A stretch of DNA of 61,647 bases, taken from Micractinium sp. NFX-FRZ. Lineage: Eukaryota > Chlorophyta > Trebouxiophyceae > Chlorellales > Chlorellaceae. The notes under the pieces are model-generated. The model had not been told where the DNA came from, did not search any database, and saw only the letters and a program-made list of their open reading frames with translations. Positions 10,166 through 22,500 of this stretch are shown here, piece after piece (positions within the stretch are counted from its first letter, which is position 1; the number at the start of each line of letters is the position of its first letter). A program made the position numbers and the translations under genes. The stretch is from contig JAPTJF010000387.1 of assembly GCA_029339195.1 (NCBI GenBank), positions 1 through 61,647 of the forward strand. Direction: 5' to 3'.

Positions 10166-13100
10166 CGCACGCTGCAGAGCATTACCCTCTCTGCACCTCT
10201 GTGCCTGTGATTGCGGTTGAGCTTTACACCAGAGGGTTACACAACAGGTGGCAACGGCGGCGGAACAGGCCAGGCGACCCTCGGCCAGGCACAGTCAGCT
10301 ACATGCAGGTTGTGGGGTGTTTGTTGTGCGCGCATTCAATGCCATGCTAGGCTGGCCACCATGCCTGGGATCGGCGCGCTTGGCGCAATGCCCACCGAAG
10401 AGGGCGTGCACGGTGTCAGGCTGGCGCCGTCCCAGCTCAGCACCGTCAGGTTGGCACCAGCTCGCTTACTTGACTTGTTTGACTTGGCCACGTCAGCAGG
10501 TGAGCTTGGAGCATGCTTCCTCTTCGCTCCAATTCTGGCAGCTCTTTCCATTCTCGTTGCCCGCGTTTGGCCTGCGCACACAAGTTGGGGGATGCGCGGC
10601 GGGGGCACGGGTGGGCTCAACACACGTAGCCACACCAAACCAGGGGTACGCCGCGCCTGGTCAGCAGACAGCCTGTTGCCGGGCTCATGCCTGCAGGGGA
10701 GGAGAGAGGCGGGAGAGGGAGCGTTGCGAAGTGAAGGAGGCAGTGAGAGGTGGAAGGCATGGGGAAGGACGGGGGGGAGGGGGTGGGGAGGCAGGACAAG
10801 AGGGAGATGAGGAGATGCTGGGTGGGAAGCGCAAGCAAGTGGGACCCTCGGGACTCGAGCACGTCGTGAGTTGCAGGCAGAACATGGGGAGGTGCTTGAC
10901 TGGAGTGAACCCAACAAGAGTGTACCAGGGCAGTCCTGCATGCACAAGTGCGGCCTGACAGCAGGCGACAGGCGTGCGGCCTGCTGCGCCCGCAGCCCGC
11001 CCACAGCGGCTGCAAACCACCACGCAAACCCTGCCCACGCCCACAGTGTTTATGCGCCTTCCCGACCCTCCGGCACCCAAGCCACTCACTGGAGGAGGCT
11101 GCACAGCAGGTCCCAGTCAGAGCCGTCTCCCGAACTCAGCACAGCAACCCCTCCCCTGCAGTCCTTGCCGTCCCAAAGCTCCATGGCGTTGCGTCAGGCT
11201 GGCAGGCTCCACCCATACAGTAAACCACCCTAATTAGCCTTGGGTACCCTAATTAGCCCTCGTGCATTATTTGCATCAAACGGGGCCGTTTCACCTGGGC
11301 CCCCTCACCACTTAAACCTCCTGAAAGGGGGGTGCAGCAGGCGGGGCGGCGGCGGCGGTCGGGCCCGACATGTCATATTAGGAGCCCATCTTGTGCCATG
11401 GATGGCGAGGGGCCCTTGCTGCCTTTCTGACTGTACTGCTGGGCACGCTGCCTGCGGAGCGAGGCGAGCGAGATGGTGGCGTGCAGCAGGTGAGGGGGGC
11501 AGTGTCGGGCAGTGTCGGGCAGGGAAGGGGCCAAGGGTGGCTGCCTGCTGGCCGACCTCCCATGACTCCTACAAGCCCCGCGCTGCCCTGCCAGCGGCGG
11601 CTGCTGCTGCCTGGCCTGCACACCCCTTCATGGCTGCCACCTGCCTCCTCAATGGACACAGCCACCTGCCCACCGGCATCGCAAACTTCCACAGGCAAGC
11701 GGGCAGGCAGGCAAGCAGCAGCAGCATGCAGCAGGTCCAGCGGGCACTGGTTGGGCACGCAGTTAAGGCCTGCAGGGCAAGAGTACATAAATACACAACG
11801 ATCGCATCACTTCCTCAGCTTGAGCACCATGCCTGCAGGAGAGGGGGAAAGGGAGGGTGGTGGGCGAGGTGACACTCAACTCTGGGGCTTGCTGTCGCGG
11901 TGGGCGATGCGTGCAGAACAAGGAAGGCAGGGGGAGGGTGAGAGGCGCCCCCAAGGCCTGCACCCAGCACAACCCCACACGCTCACGGCACCTCATGCAG
12001 CAGAGGCAGAGCAGGCTCCCCGGGATCCTGCCGCGCTCACCCACAGCGTGGCACTTGTGCAGGCGCTTGGAGTGGATGCCCTGCGAACCAGTTTGCGCTA
12101 GGGGGGGGCGGGGGGGGGGGGGGAAGGAAGGCAGGCTGCCAATAGACCATTGCACCGCATGCAGATGCAGGCGCAGTGGCTGCAGCATGGAGAGGTGCCC
12201 AGGCTCTCTCTCCCCACGTGCTGGCAACATGTCTCAGCCCACCCTCCACACAAGCCTCTTCTTGTTCAACTCTACTGGATCATGGAGCTCTTTCTGCTTG
12301 GGTCACTTGATTTGAATTGACAGCAGCCTTGATTCAAACGTTGCTTTACAGCAGCCTGCGAGAGGCAGGCAAGGGGCCGCGCAGATGAGTAAACGGGGGC
12401 GGGGAATGTGAAGGGGGGCGCGGAAATCAGACTGCAGATCCCCAAAAGCAAGACCAGAAGGGCACTGAGGCATGGTACAACAGGGGGGAGGGGCGCGGAA
12501 GCTGCGGCCTCTGCATGCATCACAGAAATTCGGTCAGCTGCACATGGATGGGCACCCCAATGCGCCGCTCGGGTCTCGCAGCACCCAGGCCTGCAGCAGC
12601 CTGCCCGTTTTTTGTTGCACCCACCTGCCGCCGCCGTTTATGTGCCCCTGCTCTGCCGTTGCTCCCCTACCCCCTGCTGTCGCTCGCGCCTGCCGCAGCA
12701 CGGCTGTGCTCTTGCTGCGCTGCCTCCCCCTGCCGCCTCTGCTTGCGCCTCCTCGCACCATCTTCCAACCCCCTCCCCGCCGCCGCACATCTGCCTTCTT
12801 GAGCTCCATTCATTCCCCCGCCCCTCACAGCTGCCTCTTCGCCCCGCATGCTCCCCACTGCCTCATGCCTGTGGCAAGAGCTGGTGCCGGCACGTGCTGA
12901 TGGCCAACCACATCCACCCCCTCCGCAGCCAAGGGCAACGTTGCACCCACCTGCGCCTCGCACCTGGGAGGCCATGAGCGCGACAGATGGACTGCGGGGT
13001 GGTCTTGGGATGCCAGGGGCAAAGACAGGCAGCAACAGAATAGACGTAAGATGGGTTCTGGCACCTTTAATTCAATTAAATCTCCCCCGCCAAAATTCAA

Positions 13101-13849
13101 CATGCGCGCGGGTTCTTTCCACCCCCACCTGGCCATCATACTCTGGCAGTGATCATCACAGCTGCAGCATGGGCTCAAGAAATCCGCCAGGCATCAGCCG
13201 GGAAGCCGCCCTGGCATGATAGGACAGGGAGGTAAAAAAGCAAAAAACAAAAATCATTCCACTTGCGCCCATGCCCGCCCGACAATTTGTAAACATATTA
13301 GCATAACACGACGGTCACCGTGCCAGGGCGCCCTGATCACCACAGCTGCACCGTGGGGCTGCGATGCCCGCCAACAACCAGGTGGGATGCCGCCCTGGCG
13401 TTGTTTCTGCACTTGTCATGAGCATTGACAAGTTTTCTTGAAGCTTGAAATGTACTTCAAGTTTGAGCTTTTTAACCTCTTGTTTTCGGTTTTGCAAGTG
13501 GATTGAATCGGGCGCTGCCTAGATGGCCCCTGGTGATTCAATGATGCTGAAATCGTTTTCCAGGCAACTGCCTGCACCACTATCACCTGCCGTTGATTCT
13601 AAGTAGGCCGATGAAACCGTAAATCTGACATCAGGGTATGTGCGGGGAGGGGCTGCACCCTGAAGACCATGCCTTGCCGTCTTGTCCTGTGACTTTGCAT
13701 GAACAGTGGTGTGCGTTGGAAACTTATAAATGGCGAGCAAGTAGCGAGAAAAAGAGCAGGTGAGGAACATAGAACACAGAAGGCACAATGCATGCGTTTG
13801 TGGGAGCCAAGCCGCTTGGACTGCTGGTGGGTATGGCAATGCGTTGATA
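10166..13849. other. Gene-poor stretch with only weak exon candidates
   Basis: No gene could be built with confidence. On the minus strand a few blocks have splice-like edges and protein-like reading. They are about 12525-12590 (RPERRIGVPIHVQLTEFL then stop), about 12037-12077 (GIHSKRLHKCHAV, between CGCAG and GTGAGC) and a possible terminal exon at 11807-11832 (GMVLKLRK then stop, after CTCCTGCAG). The last two join in phase, but no start or family match was found. The stretch also contains a poly-G run (about 12100-12122) and an imperfect repeat pair at 13150-13400. The part next to 13849 is probably the 3' UTR of UTP11. Confidence 0.4.
13150..13401. repeat. Imperfect direct repeat pair
   Basis: About 67 bases at 13150-13216 recur at about 13335-13401. 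They share TGATCAYCACAGCTGCA, a diverged middle and GCCGCCCTGGC at the end. Non-coding. Confidence 0.7.
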
Positions 13850-15923
13850 TCACCTCTTGCGCTCGCTCTTCCATCGGTACACGCCGCTCGAGCCGCCCGC
13901 CTCCTCAGGCCGCAGCTTCCGCTTGCGCCCTTTCCCCATCACCTGCTTGTCGTACGACATCTGCTGCGCCATAGCCCCGAGCTTCTGCTGCCGCTGCTGC
14001 CGCTGCATCAGCTCGCGATATGCTCCCGCCCGCTTCCTGTAGCAATCAAGCGGGCAAAGCAAGGAAAGCAACAGTGACCAACAACAGTGGTAGGGGGTGG
14101 AGACACGCAGTGCGGTTGCACGTGTTACACGCAGTGCGCGCCCGCTTCCTGCAACATGAGATTCGTGATGAGGGGGGCAGGCCAATGGTCAATAACACAG
14201 GGAATCTACCGTGTTATGAGTTTCTGATGGAGGCATGGGTAGGCAACGTCGGCCGGCTTCCACCCCGTCCCCCAGTCCACTCCACCGCCCACGCTACTCA
14301 CTTTTCTATGCGCGCCACTGCCGCCGCCGCCCCCTCGCCCGCCGATACCGCCCGCGCATCCGTCAGCTGCGCAATCGTGGGGCGGTTGTACGCTCGATCT
14401 AGCAGCTCCGGTGCTGTGTCAAAGTGGCGTGCGGGGTCAAAAGCCTCTGCCTCCTCCTCATCGTCCACAAACACAACGTGCTGGTTCACGGAGGGAGCAC
14501 CAATCAGGTGCAGCGACTCCTGCATGCGCTCCACTTTCTGCAGTGGGGAGCAACAAGGGGAGATACGACGAGGGTGTGACGGGGGTAAACTACGGGGCCG
14601 GCGCAACGGGCTGGTGGGAGCACACACCTGGTCACACCTCTGCCTTCACCTGCCTTGAGCACCAGGTGCCGTGCCTCCCCTCGTGTCCAAACCCCACATC
14701 CGCCCCACGCAATGACCCGCATCCAACCTTGGCCCACCTTGGCCTACGCCTGCGCCTTGAGCGTCAGGTAGTTGAACTGTCCCTGTCTCTCTACTCCAAG
14801 CCCTATGACCCGAATAAAATCACGATTCAACGAGACCCTGCCTTGGCCTTTCGAGTTTAACAGTTTCACAACCCCCTGTGCCCTTACAAACTTTGACCTT
14901 ACGCCCAAGAAATCAAGATCGCACAAATGTCTGATGCCCAGCAAATCAAGCCCGCACAACTTTTCCTCCGCCTGCGACCTGAGTGTGAGGTTGTACCCAC
15001 CCTGTGTCGTCATCAACTGCGGCTCCTACTGGCAAAAAACCATCGAAGGGTGCAACCCAAAAGCCCGCCTTTGCAACCGCTTGCGAGCTGAGTGTCAGAT
15101 AATTCACGACCTGGGTCCACATCAGCCCCTTTGCACCCTATAGTAACCAAAATCCACCTTAGTTCACACCCACCTTGGCCTCCGCCTGCGACTTGAGCGT
15201 CAGGTAGTTCACATCCTGCGTCTTCATCAGCCGCAGCTCCTCCTGGCTGTACTTGTTGGCCTCCGTGGACGGCTGCTGGTGCACCCCATCCTTGGTGCGC
15301 GCCTTCTCCATGCCAAAGTAGAACTCATCCGGGTTGCGCTCCTCCGCCTTGCGCCGCAGTTGCTGCAGGGGGGCGGGCAGTGTGTGTGTGGACCAGCGGT
15401 TGCGGGTGAGCGAAGCAGGTGCGCGGAAATGGCAGCCAGCAGGGCAGGGAGCCAGCTCTGTGGACCGTGTCGAGAGACCGTTGGCCTCTCATGCCACGCA
15501 GCAGCGCGGCTGCACCATCCACCCCAGGCCGAATGCCAAAAGACAAAAAGAAGCGCTTAAGCACACCTTGATGGTGGCCTCCTTCTTGTGGAAGTCCTTG
15601 GCACGCAGCACATAGTCCTTCTTCTTCTCAAGCAGACCGTGGCGGGAGAGGCGCGCGGCCCTGCAGGCAGCAATGTGGGGAGGCGGATGTGAGACGGCGG
15701 GCGAGGTGGGCAGGGCGGTTGGATGGGCGACAAGCACAGCAGAGCAAGCACCAGCAGCTGGACAACAGCAGGCTGCCGGCAAGCACCAGCGCCGGAACAC
15801 CAACAGGCTGCCGGCAAGCGTCCGGTGTAAGTGGTCTGCACTTAGATTGAATTGGGGGCATACTCACGGCTGGGAGCGCTCCTTGTGCTCCTTCCGCTTG
15901 GCGGCATTACGTAGCGACGACAT
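13850..15923 (-). CDS. UTP11: U3 snoRNP-associated protein UTP11
   Basis: Nucleolar component of the small-subunit processome, needed for 18S rRNA maturation with U3 snoRNA. Exons on the complement: 15868-15923, 15567-15660, 15174-15362, 14302-14537, 13850-14036. All phases agree and give 253 aa, the same length as human UTP11. Diagnostic blocks in order: KEHKERSQP (about residues 11-19), HGLLEKKKDYVLRAKDFHKK, NPDEFYFGM, KDGVH, LRLMKTQDVNYLTLK, SLHLIGAP, NQHVVFVDDEEEAEAFD, TAPELLDRAYNRP, and the basic C-terminus VYRWKSERKR. The start MSSLRNAAKR matches the family N-terminus. It diverges from TOC75, with start codons 663 bp apart. Intron 3 (14538-15173) is odd: it contains three decayed copies of the end of exon 3. 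Confidence 0.95.
14735..15128 (-). repeat. Three decayed copies of UTP11 exon 3 end inside intron 3
   Basis: The 3' edge of exon 3 plus its splice donor (15174-15240 region) recurs at about 15076-15128, 14966-15033 and 14735-14777. Each copy keeps the core of YLTLKSQAE (read as NLTLRSQAEE and YLTLKAQA in two of them), and the last also keeps a CCACCTTGGCC junction like the true donor. The copies are diverged, so the duplications are not recent. Confidence 0.8.
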
Positions 15924-16586
15924 GCTGCCCCAAGCGAGGTCGCCCCCAGCGGGGAGGGCCGAGCAGAATGATGGGGCACCTGCACGCTGCAGGGGGACAG
16001 ATGGGTCAGCCAGGTCTGTTATAGCAACTGTATAGCTGGTATAGCACACAGGAAGTGCGACAACTGGAGGCAGGGCTGGAGGGCAGGGGAGCAGCAGCGG
16101 TGTCAGGCAGCGGCGGCGGCAGGCGGCGGCGGCAGGCACGGGGTGGCGGCTGCCCCGCAGCTGCAGCCGACTAAGCGCACGATGCAAAGTAACACATCTA
16201 TCAAGACCCTGAGGGGCACAGAAAGCCTCTGCGGAGCGCACGGCACCTGACTTGGGGCTCTATTTGCTCTTCGGTCGTGTGCGTTGCTCTTCTCAAGCAA
16301 TTAACAGTGTGGCCACACCGGTAAGGAACGAGACTAACTAGTGCGTCCACAGTGGTGGTGCTGTCCTGCGTGCTGTGGGGTGAGGCTCGGCATCCGCTGC
16401 TCTCCATTGGCGCGGTCCTGGTGTGCGGTCGGGAGTCCACAGTGCACCAATCGGGCAGCGTGGGACACCCTCTGCAGCTGCATGCTATTATCCAGCCAGC
16501 GGGACCTTACCCACAGCTCGCTCTAGTTAGACGGCCTCACTCAGGGCAATCAGCACATCCAACTCCATCGGAGTCGAGGCCTCCCC
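15924..16586. promoter_or_regulatory. Shared intergenic region of UTP11 and TOC75 (divergent)
   Basis: 663 bp between two divergent start codons, so both promoters and 5' leaders must lie here. It contains a GGCGGC-rich tract near 16110-16140. I see no clear TATA box or other named element. Confidence 0.6.
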
Positions 16587-19500
16587 ATGGCCAGCCTGAC
16601 AGGCGTGGGCCGGCCGACACTGCTCGGTGCAGCCCCGCAGCAGCAGAGGCTCACCGCCCGTCGCGCACCCTCCCAGCAGCAGCGGCAGCAACCTCAGCGG
16701 CAATGTGCTAGCAGCGTGCGCGTGCTGGCGGCAGCACAGCCCGGGGAGCCGGCGCCGGCGTCTTCTGCGTCGGCAGGCGGGTCCGAGGAGCTCCGTCCGT
16801 CGTGGACAAGTGCCTGGCATGCCCCTGCAGTGGGCCTGGGCCTGTTTGCAGCAGCACCATTCACACTACCGCTGTGCCTGGGTGGCGGCAGCGGCAATGG
16901 CGGTGCTAGCAGCAGCGGCGGCGGCGGTGGCGGCGGCGGCGGTGCAGGAGCCAACGAGGTGTTTGCCGTAGCCGAGGGCAGCGAAGGTGAGGGGATGTGA
17001 CGAGGGCAGCAGCGGTAAGGGCCAATGCTGGGTGCCTGCGTGGCAGCTACTTGTTTGAAGGACAGTGGAAGCGGACTTGCAAAGTGTGCGCGTTCTCTCG
17101 GGCGCAGGCATCTCTCGAGGGCGCTTGCTTGGCTCGGTGCGGTGCCAGATGGTGCCAGACAATGCATTGACGCTGTGTCCAACTTGTCTCCACTCGAATG
17201 CAGAAGAGGAGGAGGGCGAGGAGGAGGAGGACGAGGAGGAGTCTGAGGAAGAGGGCGAGGGCGAGGGTGAGTTGGCCTGCCTGCCACCGTGGTAGGCGAT
17301 GCCTTGGCCTTTACCTACTCAGCCAGCATGGCCAGTCCGCAGCCCGTTATGCGCAGTGTGCCAGCCTCAGCCCCAGCTTCCATTTTGCTGCTTAATATCA
17401 GCCTCAACCTGAATCTCAGCCTGAGCAGGCCTTCAGCGACTTGTTGTCTGCTCCTGTGTTCACCCACTTAAGAGGAGCTTGCGCCCTCTGCGGGCCTCTC
17501 CCTGCTCCCCAAGCCTCTGATATGTTGCCCGCCCCTGTCTTCCAACCTGCCTGTTCGTGTGCAGAGGAGGAGTATGAGGAGCGCGCCGCCTCTGTGGGCG
17601 CCGACGGCACTTTCTTCTGCGGCGAGGTGGAGGCCTCGGGCCTGCCCGTGGGCGAGGGCATCCCCCTGGAGGATGACCTCTTTGCAGGCCTCAACTGCCA
17701 GAAGGGTGAGCCAACCTGAGAGGGCCCAGGAGGGATGTTTGGGGTGTGCGCAAGCCGGCAGATGCCAGCATAGCAGCATGCTCTGATGACCTCACTGAAC
17801 CGAGACGGGCCTGTTCCTGTCCCAGCCTTTTCCCCTTCCCTTACAGCTTCAACCCTTGTGCACTGCACACACAAGACTCCTCTTGCATGTGACCCTGCGT
17901 CACATTGCCGTACACTCCCTTCTCTTGATGTAGGATTCACCTGCTCTCGTGCCGACCTGAGCGAGGACATCAAGTCCCTCTACAATTTGGGGCTCTTTGA
18001 CTCGGTCAACACGCGCGTGGTGCCCATTGGCAAGAGCAGCAAGTTCAAGGTGAGAGAACGAGTAGGATCAGCGTGGGATAACTTCCGGGCTGGTTCAGCA
18101 CACCTAGAGCTGGGATTACCTGGATGCAATGTGCGGTGCTCGTTGGCAAGAGCAACACGTAAATGGTGCAAAGCTGGGGCTCAGGGCTGGTACGTTAGGG
18201 CTGCCTGGAAGCGGACAAGTAGTGCTGGGTATTGAAGGACGTGCACACTGATGGAAAATGGGCATGCCAGGTGAAAGGCAGCCCCGTAAGGCATCCCATC
18301 TGCTGCTTGCCTGGGAAGGGCAGTGGAGCAGCTGCCGTGGTTGCATGAATGCTGCCGACCCCATCCCAAGGAACGAAGCTGTTTGTTTTACTGCCCTCCC
18401 CCTGCTCATCTACTGGGTACCTGAATGCTGCCGCTCCCTTCCCACCCACACGCACAAACACAGGTTGTGTTTGACTTTGTGGAGAAGCGCTACCCGGAGC
18501 TGCTGACTTTCAACGTGGAGGGTGCCAAGGCGCTGCCTGAGTCGGTGGTCAAGCAGGTGGGCAGTATAGTAGATAGGTGTGGGGCAGAAGGACAGCCGTG
18601 CGCAGAAGTGCGCTTTGAAGACACCGCAACGGAGTTGGTGGTCAACCAAGTGGGTAGCACACCGAGGGTAAAAGAGACACGGCACACGGGAGGGAGCAGT
18701 GGAGCCAGGGGGGGCCATGTGAGGACGGCTGTGGGGCAAGGGGCGGCCCGCGCCCTGCCTGCCTTGCCTGGCTCTGCATTCTGTGTTGTGCAGGCAATGC
18801 AAGCTTTGTCCTCCTCATGCTCTGTTAATCGTGCTGAAGGTTGCCGCCGTGCTGCCTGGTGTGCAAGTTAGGCGAGCTAGGAGGAGCCTTTTACCACTTT
18901 GCTGCACCACAATTGCTGATGCATTCCTGTATTCCTGCGCTACGTGTTGCCTCCCTCGCAGGTGCGGGAGAAGCTGAAGGAGAGCCAGGGCGAGCCCTTC
19001 ACGATGCGCACAATGTCGATGATCAAGAACATGATCGAGGGCTGGTGAGCAGGCTGGGTTGGAAAAGGGGACGTGAAGGCGATCGGGGCAAACTGAACGG
19101 GTGGAACAACCAGCCGTGCCCAGGCAGCTCCGCCGAGATTCCGTTCCTGCCATCAACCAAGTGGCGGTACGCGCTGCAACCCTAGATTCCCATACCACCG
19201 CTACCACAGTGTTGTCACAGGCGTTAAACTGCGCCTGCTCCCCCCCCTGCGCACAATGTCACTGCTCTGCTGCGCAGGTATGGCTCCCGTGGTTTTGGTC
19301 TCTCCTACATTGGCCATTTCACCGGCATGCCCACCGGCGACGTCGTGGCGCACATCGTTGAGGGCAGGACCGCCAAGATCAACGTGGTAAGTGAGATGTT
19401 CTAGACATGAGTGGCGTCGGGGTTGGCAGGTGCATACGTGTTGTATCGCACTTCATCGAGGGCAGGATCGCCAAGACTAACGTGGTGAGGAAGAGTCTCT

Positions 19501-22500
19501 TACCGGCAGGTTGGGCAGCAGCAGCAAAGACGTTCTGGCTGCGCGTGCTTGCAAGAATGGCGGTTACGGCGAAGTCGGTGCTATTGTCAGTGTTCAAGTA
19601 ATCTCAATTTCTCTGTCCTCCCTGGCCCGCACGTGCAAGTGGACGAGGACGGCAAGTCCACCAAGAAGCTTGGCTGCAAGTCTGGCTTGTCACCTGTGTG
19701 TGAGCGAGTTGTTGTTATTACCACTGTATTTACAGGTGCAAGTGGATGAGGACGGCAACCCCACCAAGAAGCAGGGCCAGATCTCGTCGGCCTTCATCCT
19801 GAAGCACTCCCCCATTGAGGTCGGCACGCTGTACAGCATGAAGGAGGGGCAGAAGACGCTGCAGAACGTGTTTGCGCTCGACCTCTTCGACAATGTCCAG
19901 GTACGTGCGTGGGAGGGAGGGCCGGGGCGGGCACAAACGGCTTGTGTGCAGTCCAGTAGACGGCTTTGCCCACCCCCTTTTGCATATCTTACACTGTCTG
20001 CGTTACACAACCTTTCTTTCTTTGCCTCGCCAGGACAAAAAGGGCTTAACCTAGATCAACACCTATTTTTCTTCCTTTCCTGCAGATCCTGCCCCGCCAG
20101 AACGAGAAGGACCTGTCTCGTATCGAGGTGGACGTGATGGTGCGCGAGAAGCCGATGCAGACGGCGGACGTGGAGACCGAGTGGAGCATTGCGCCAGGTG
20201 AGCTCAGCCCCCTAAAAGAAGCTTTGCTTGCTGGTGGAGTTAGGCGTAAGCACGGCTCTGGCAGGGGCCTCAGGACTCTCCCGCATCCGCCTGTACAGCC
20301 TTTCCCTTTTGCTGCTCCACCTCACCATTCTATTTAGTGCTGCCGCCGACAACGGCCGCACCGGCCCCATCAGTCTGGCCCTTCGGCACCATCATTTGTG
20401 ACATGCAAACTTCATTCTTGTCTCAGCGTTACTCAACTGTTGCTCCCCTGTGCAGGTGACAATGGCCGCCCTGGCCTGGTGAGCCTGGTGCCCGGCGGCA
20501 CCATCACTTACGAAAACCGCAACCTGTTTGGCAAGGCCGCCAGCATTGGTGCCAGCGTGACAACCAAGAACTTCCTGGCGCCCGCAGACGACCTCTCCTT
20601 CCGTGTGCAGTACAACGAGGTGAGCATGGGGGGCAGTACAAGTGAGCAAGGGGGCAGTACCGCGAGGTAATTTGAGCGCTTTTCAAGACTCCGTGCATGC
20701 ATAATGGCATCCTGCTCAGCTGGCGTGTGCCCGGACACTCGGCCCGCACTATGCACAAACCCTGTGCCTCTTGGATTCAACCCGATTACTTGCTCGCTGA
20801 CCTGTGCCCTGCTCTTCAATGGCATGACATGGGTAAGCCCACGCAGACCCGCACAAATGCCCCGCCCTTGTTTCCAACTCAATGTCCCCTGGCCTCTCCC
20901 CTGCATCCCTGTGCCCCCGCAGCCCTTCCTGTACGGCCTGGACGACCCCAAGCGCACCCGCCTGAATGCCGCCATCTTCAACGGACGCAAGATCTGCGGT
21001 GTCTTCACGCCAGGTGGGCGGGAAGAGGATGGGTTTCATGGCTTGGTGTTCTCTTCTCTAGATTCGAGCCTTCTGGCCTGCTGGTGCGGGCGTGCTGAAC
21101 CATTGCTGTTACAGTCACATACATGGTTGACTCCTAGCTGCAACACTCAACCGTCCCTCCCCTGCTCTTCCCTGCTCCGCCTGCAGGCCCTGGCGGCGAG
21201 GAGGTGCCTGCGGTGTGGGTTGACCGCACGGGCGCCAAGGTCGGCGTGACCGAGCAGTACAGCCGCAACTCAAAGGGCAGCCTGGCGCTGGTGGCGCAGG
21301 TGAGAGGCGTGCATTGCTCTTCCCATTCTGCATTCTTTCTCAGGCCGGCTTGTTGCGGTCACATGGGATTACTCGCATGGGCAGCCTGGCGCTGGTGGCG
21401 AAGGTGGGAGGGGCGCGCTGTTGTTTCCTTTGCTCTGCTATTCTGTTGGTGACACCGTGGGCCTTTGCGAGGCTTCAAGGGGCGCGATTGCTTGATTTAA
21501 CCGTATTGCCTCTGGTTGTGCAGGAGATCACCACCCGCGATGAGACGGGCGTGCCCTGCAGCCGCGGCATGCGCACCACGCCCTTTGGCCAGTACGTCGC
21601 TGATGGACCGCCCACCTGCCTGTCAGGTGTGTACACTGCTGGCCGGCTTTACCCTGGCTTTTAGATGTCTGGCAAGCGTGCTGTGGCATGCACTTTGCTT
21701 GGCCCCCCAAGTTGCTATGCTGTGCCCTTCCCGCAGCGCGTCTTACCCCTTGGTCGCCTGTAAGTCGACTCGACTTTCACGCAACTTGCTGCCCTGCCCT
21801 GCCCCTGCCCCTGCAGGCAAGGGCGTTGACCGCTTGCTTTCCGCCCAGGGCGCCCTCACCCGCGACACAATTTACCTGGTCAACGGCGCCCAGGTCGGCG
21901 CGCGCGACATCCTCACGGTGCGTCGGCTTTCTTTGGCATCCCTGCACTTTCGCATTCCTCTGCGTGTATTTGTATATTCTCTACATGCGCTGCCCTGCCC
22001 CACGCAATGCCTGCTGTCCTGCGTGCTTGCCTCCCATACCTGCCTGGCGCTTGTTCGGCCGTCTGCCCAACCCTGCTTGCACTTGCACCTGCACGTGGTG
22101 TTTCGCCCCATGTGCCCCTGCGCGCGAGTGAGGAGAACCACAAGTTGCTTGAGGCCCAGGCCGCTGTGAGCTTTACAACAAATCCAAAAACTTTGCTGAC
22201 GCGCACCTCCTGCATAACTGCACCACTGTTCCACCTGCTACACAGTTGTTTGCACGGAGCTCTCCCCCTGCCCAGCTTACAAACTCTGGTCTGCCGCTGC
22301 TGCACAATTGTCTGCCCGCTGCGCGAGTGAGGAGCACTACTCAGTTGCTCGAGGCCCAGGCCGCTGTGAGATTTACAACAAACCCAAAAACTTTGCTGAC
22401 GCGCACACCCTCCCTGCACGCTTCCCACCGCACCTGCACTCTGGCAACCCTGTCTGCCTCTGCCTGACACCCTCTTGGCTGCCCCCACGCTCCCTCGCCC

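Noticed and set aside
11223..11262. Repeated TACCCTAATTAGCC resembling telomeric CCCTAAA
   Set aside because: Only two units, not the TTTAGGG type, and separated by unrelated bases.
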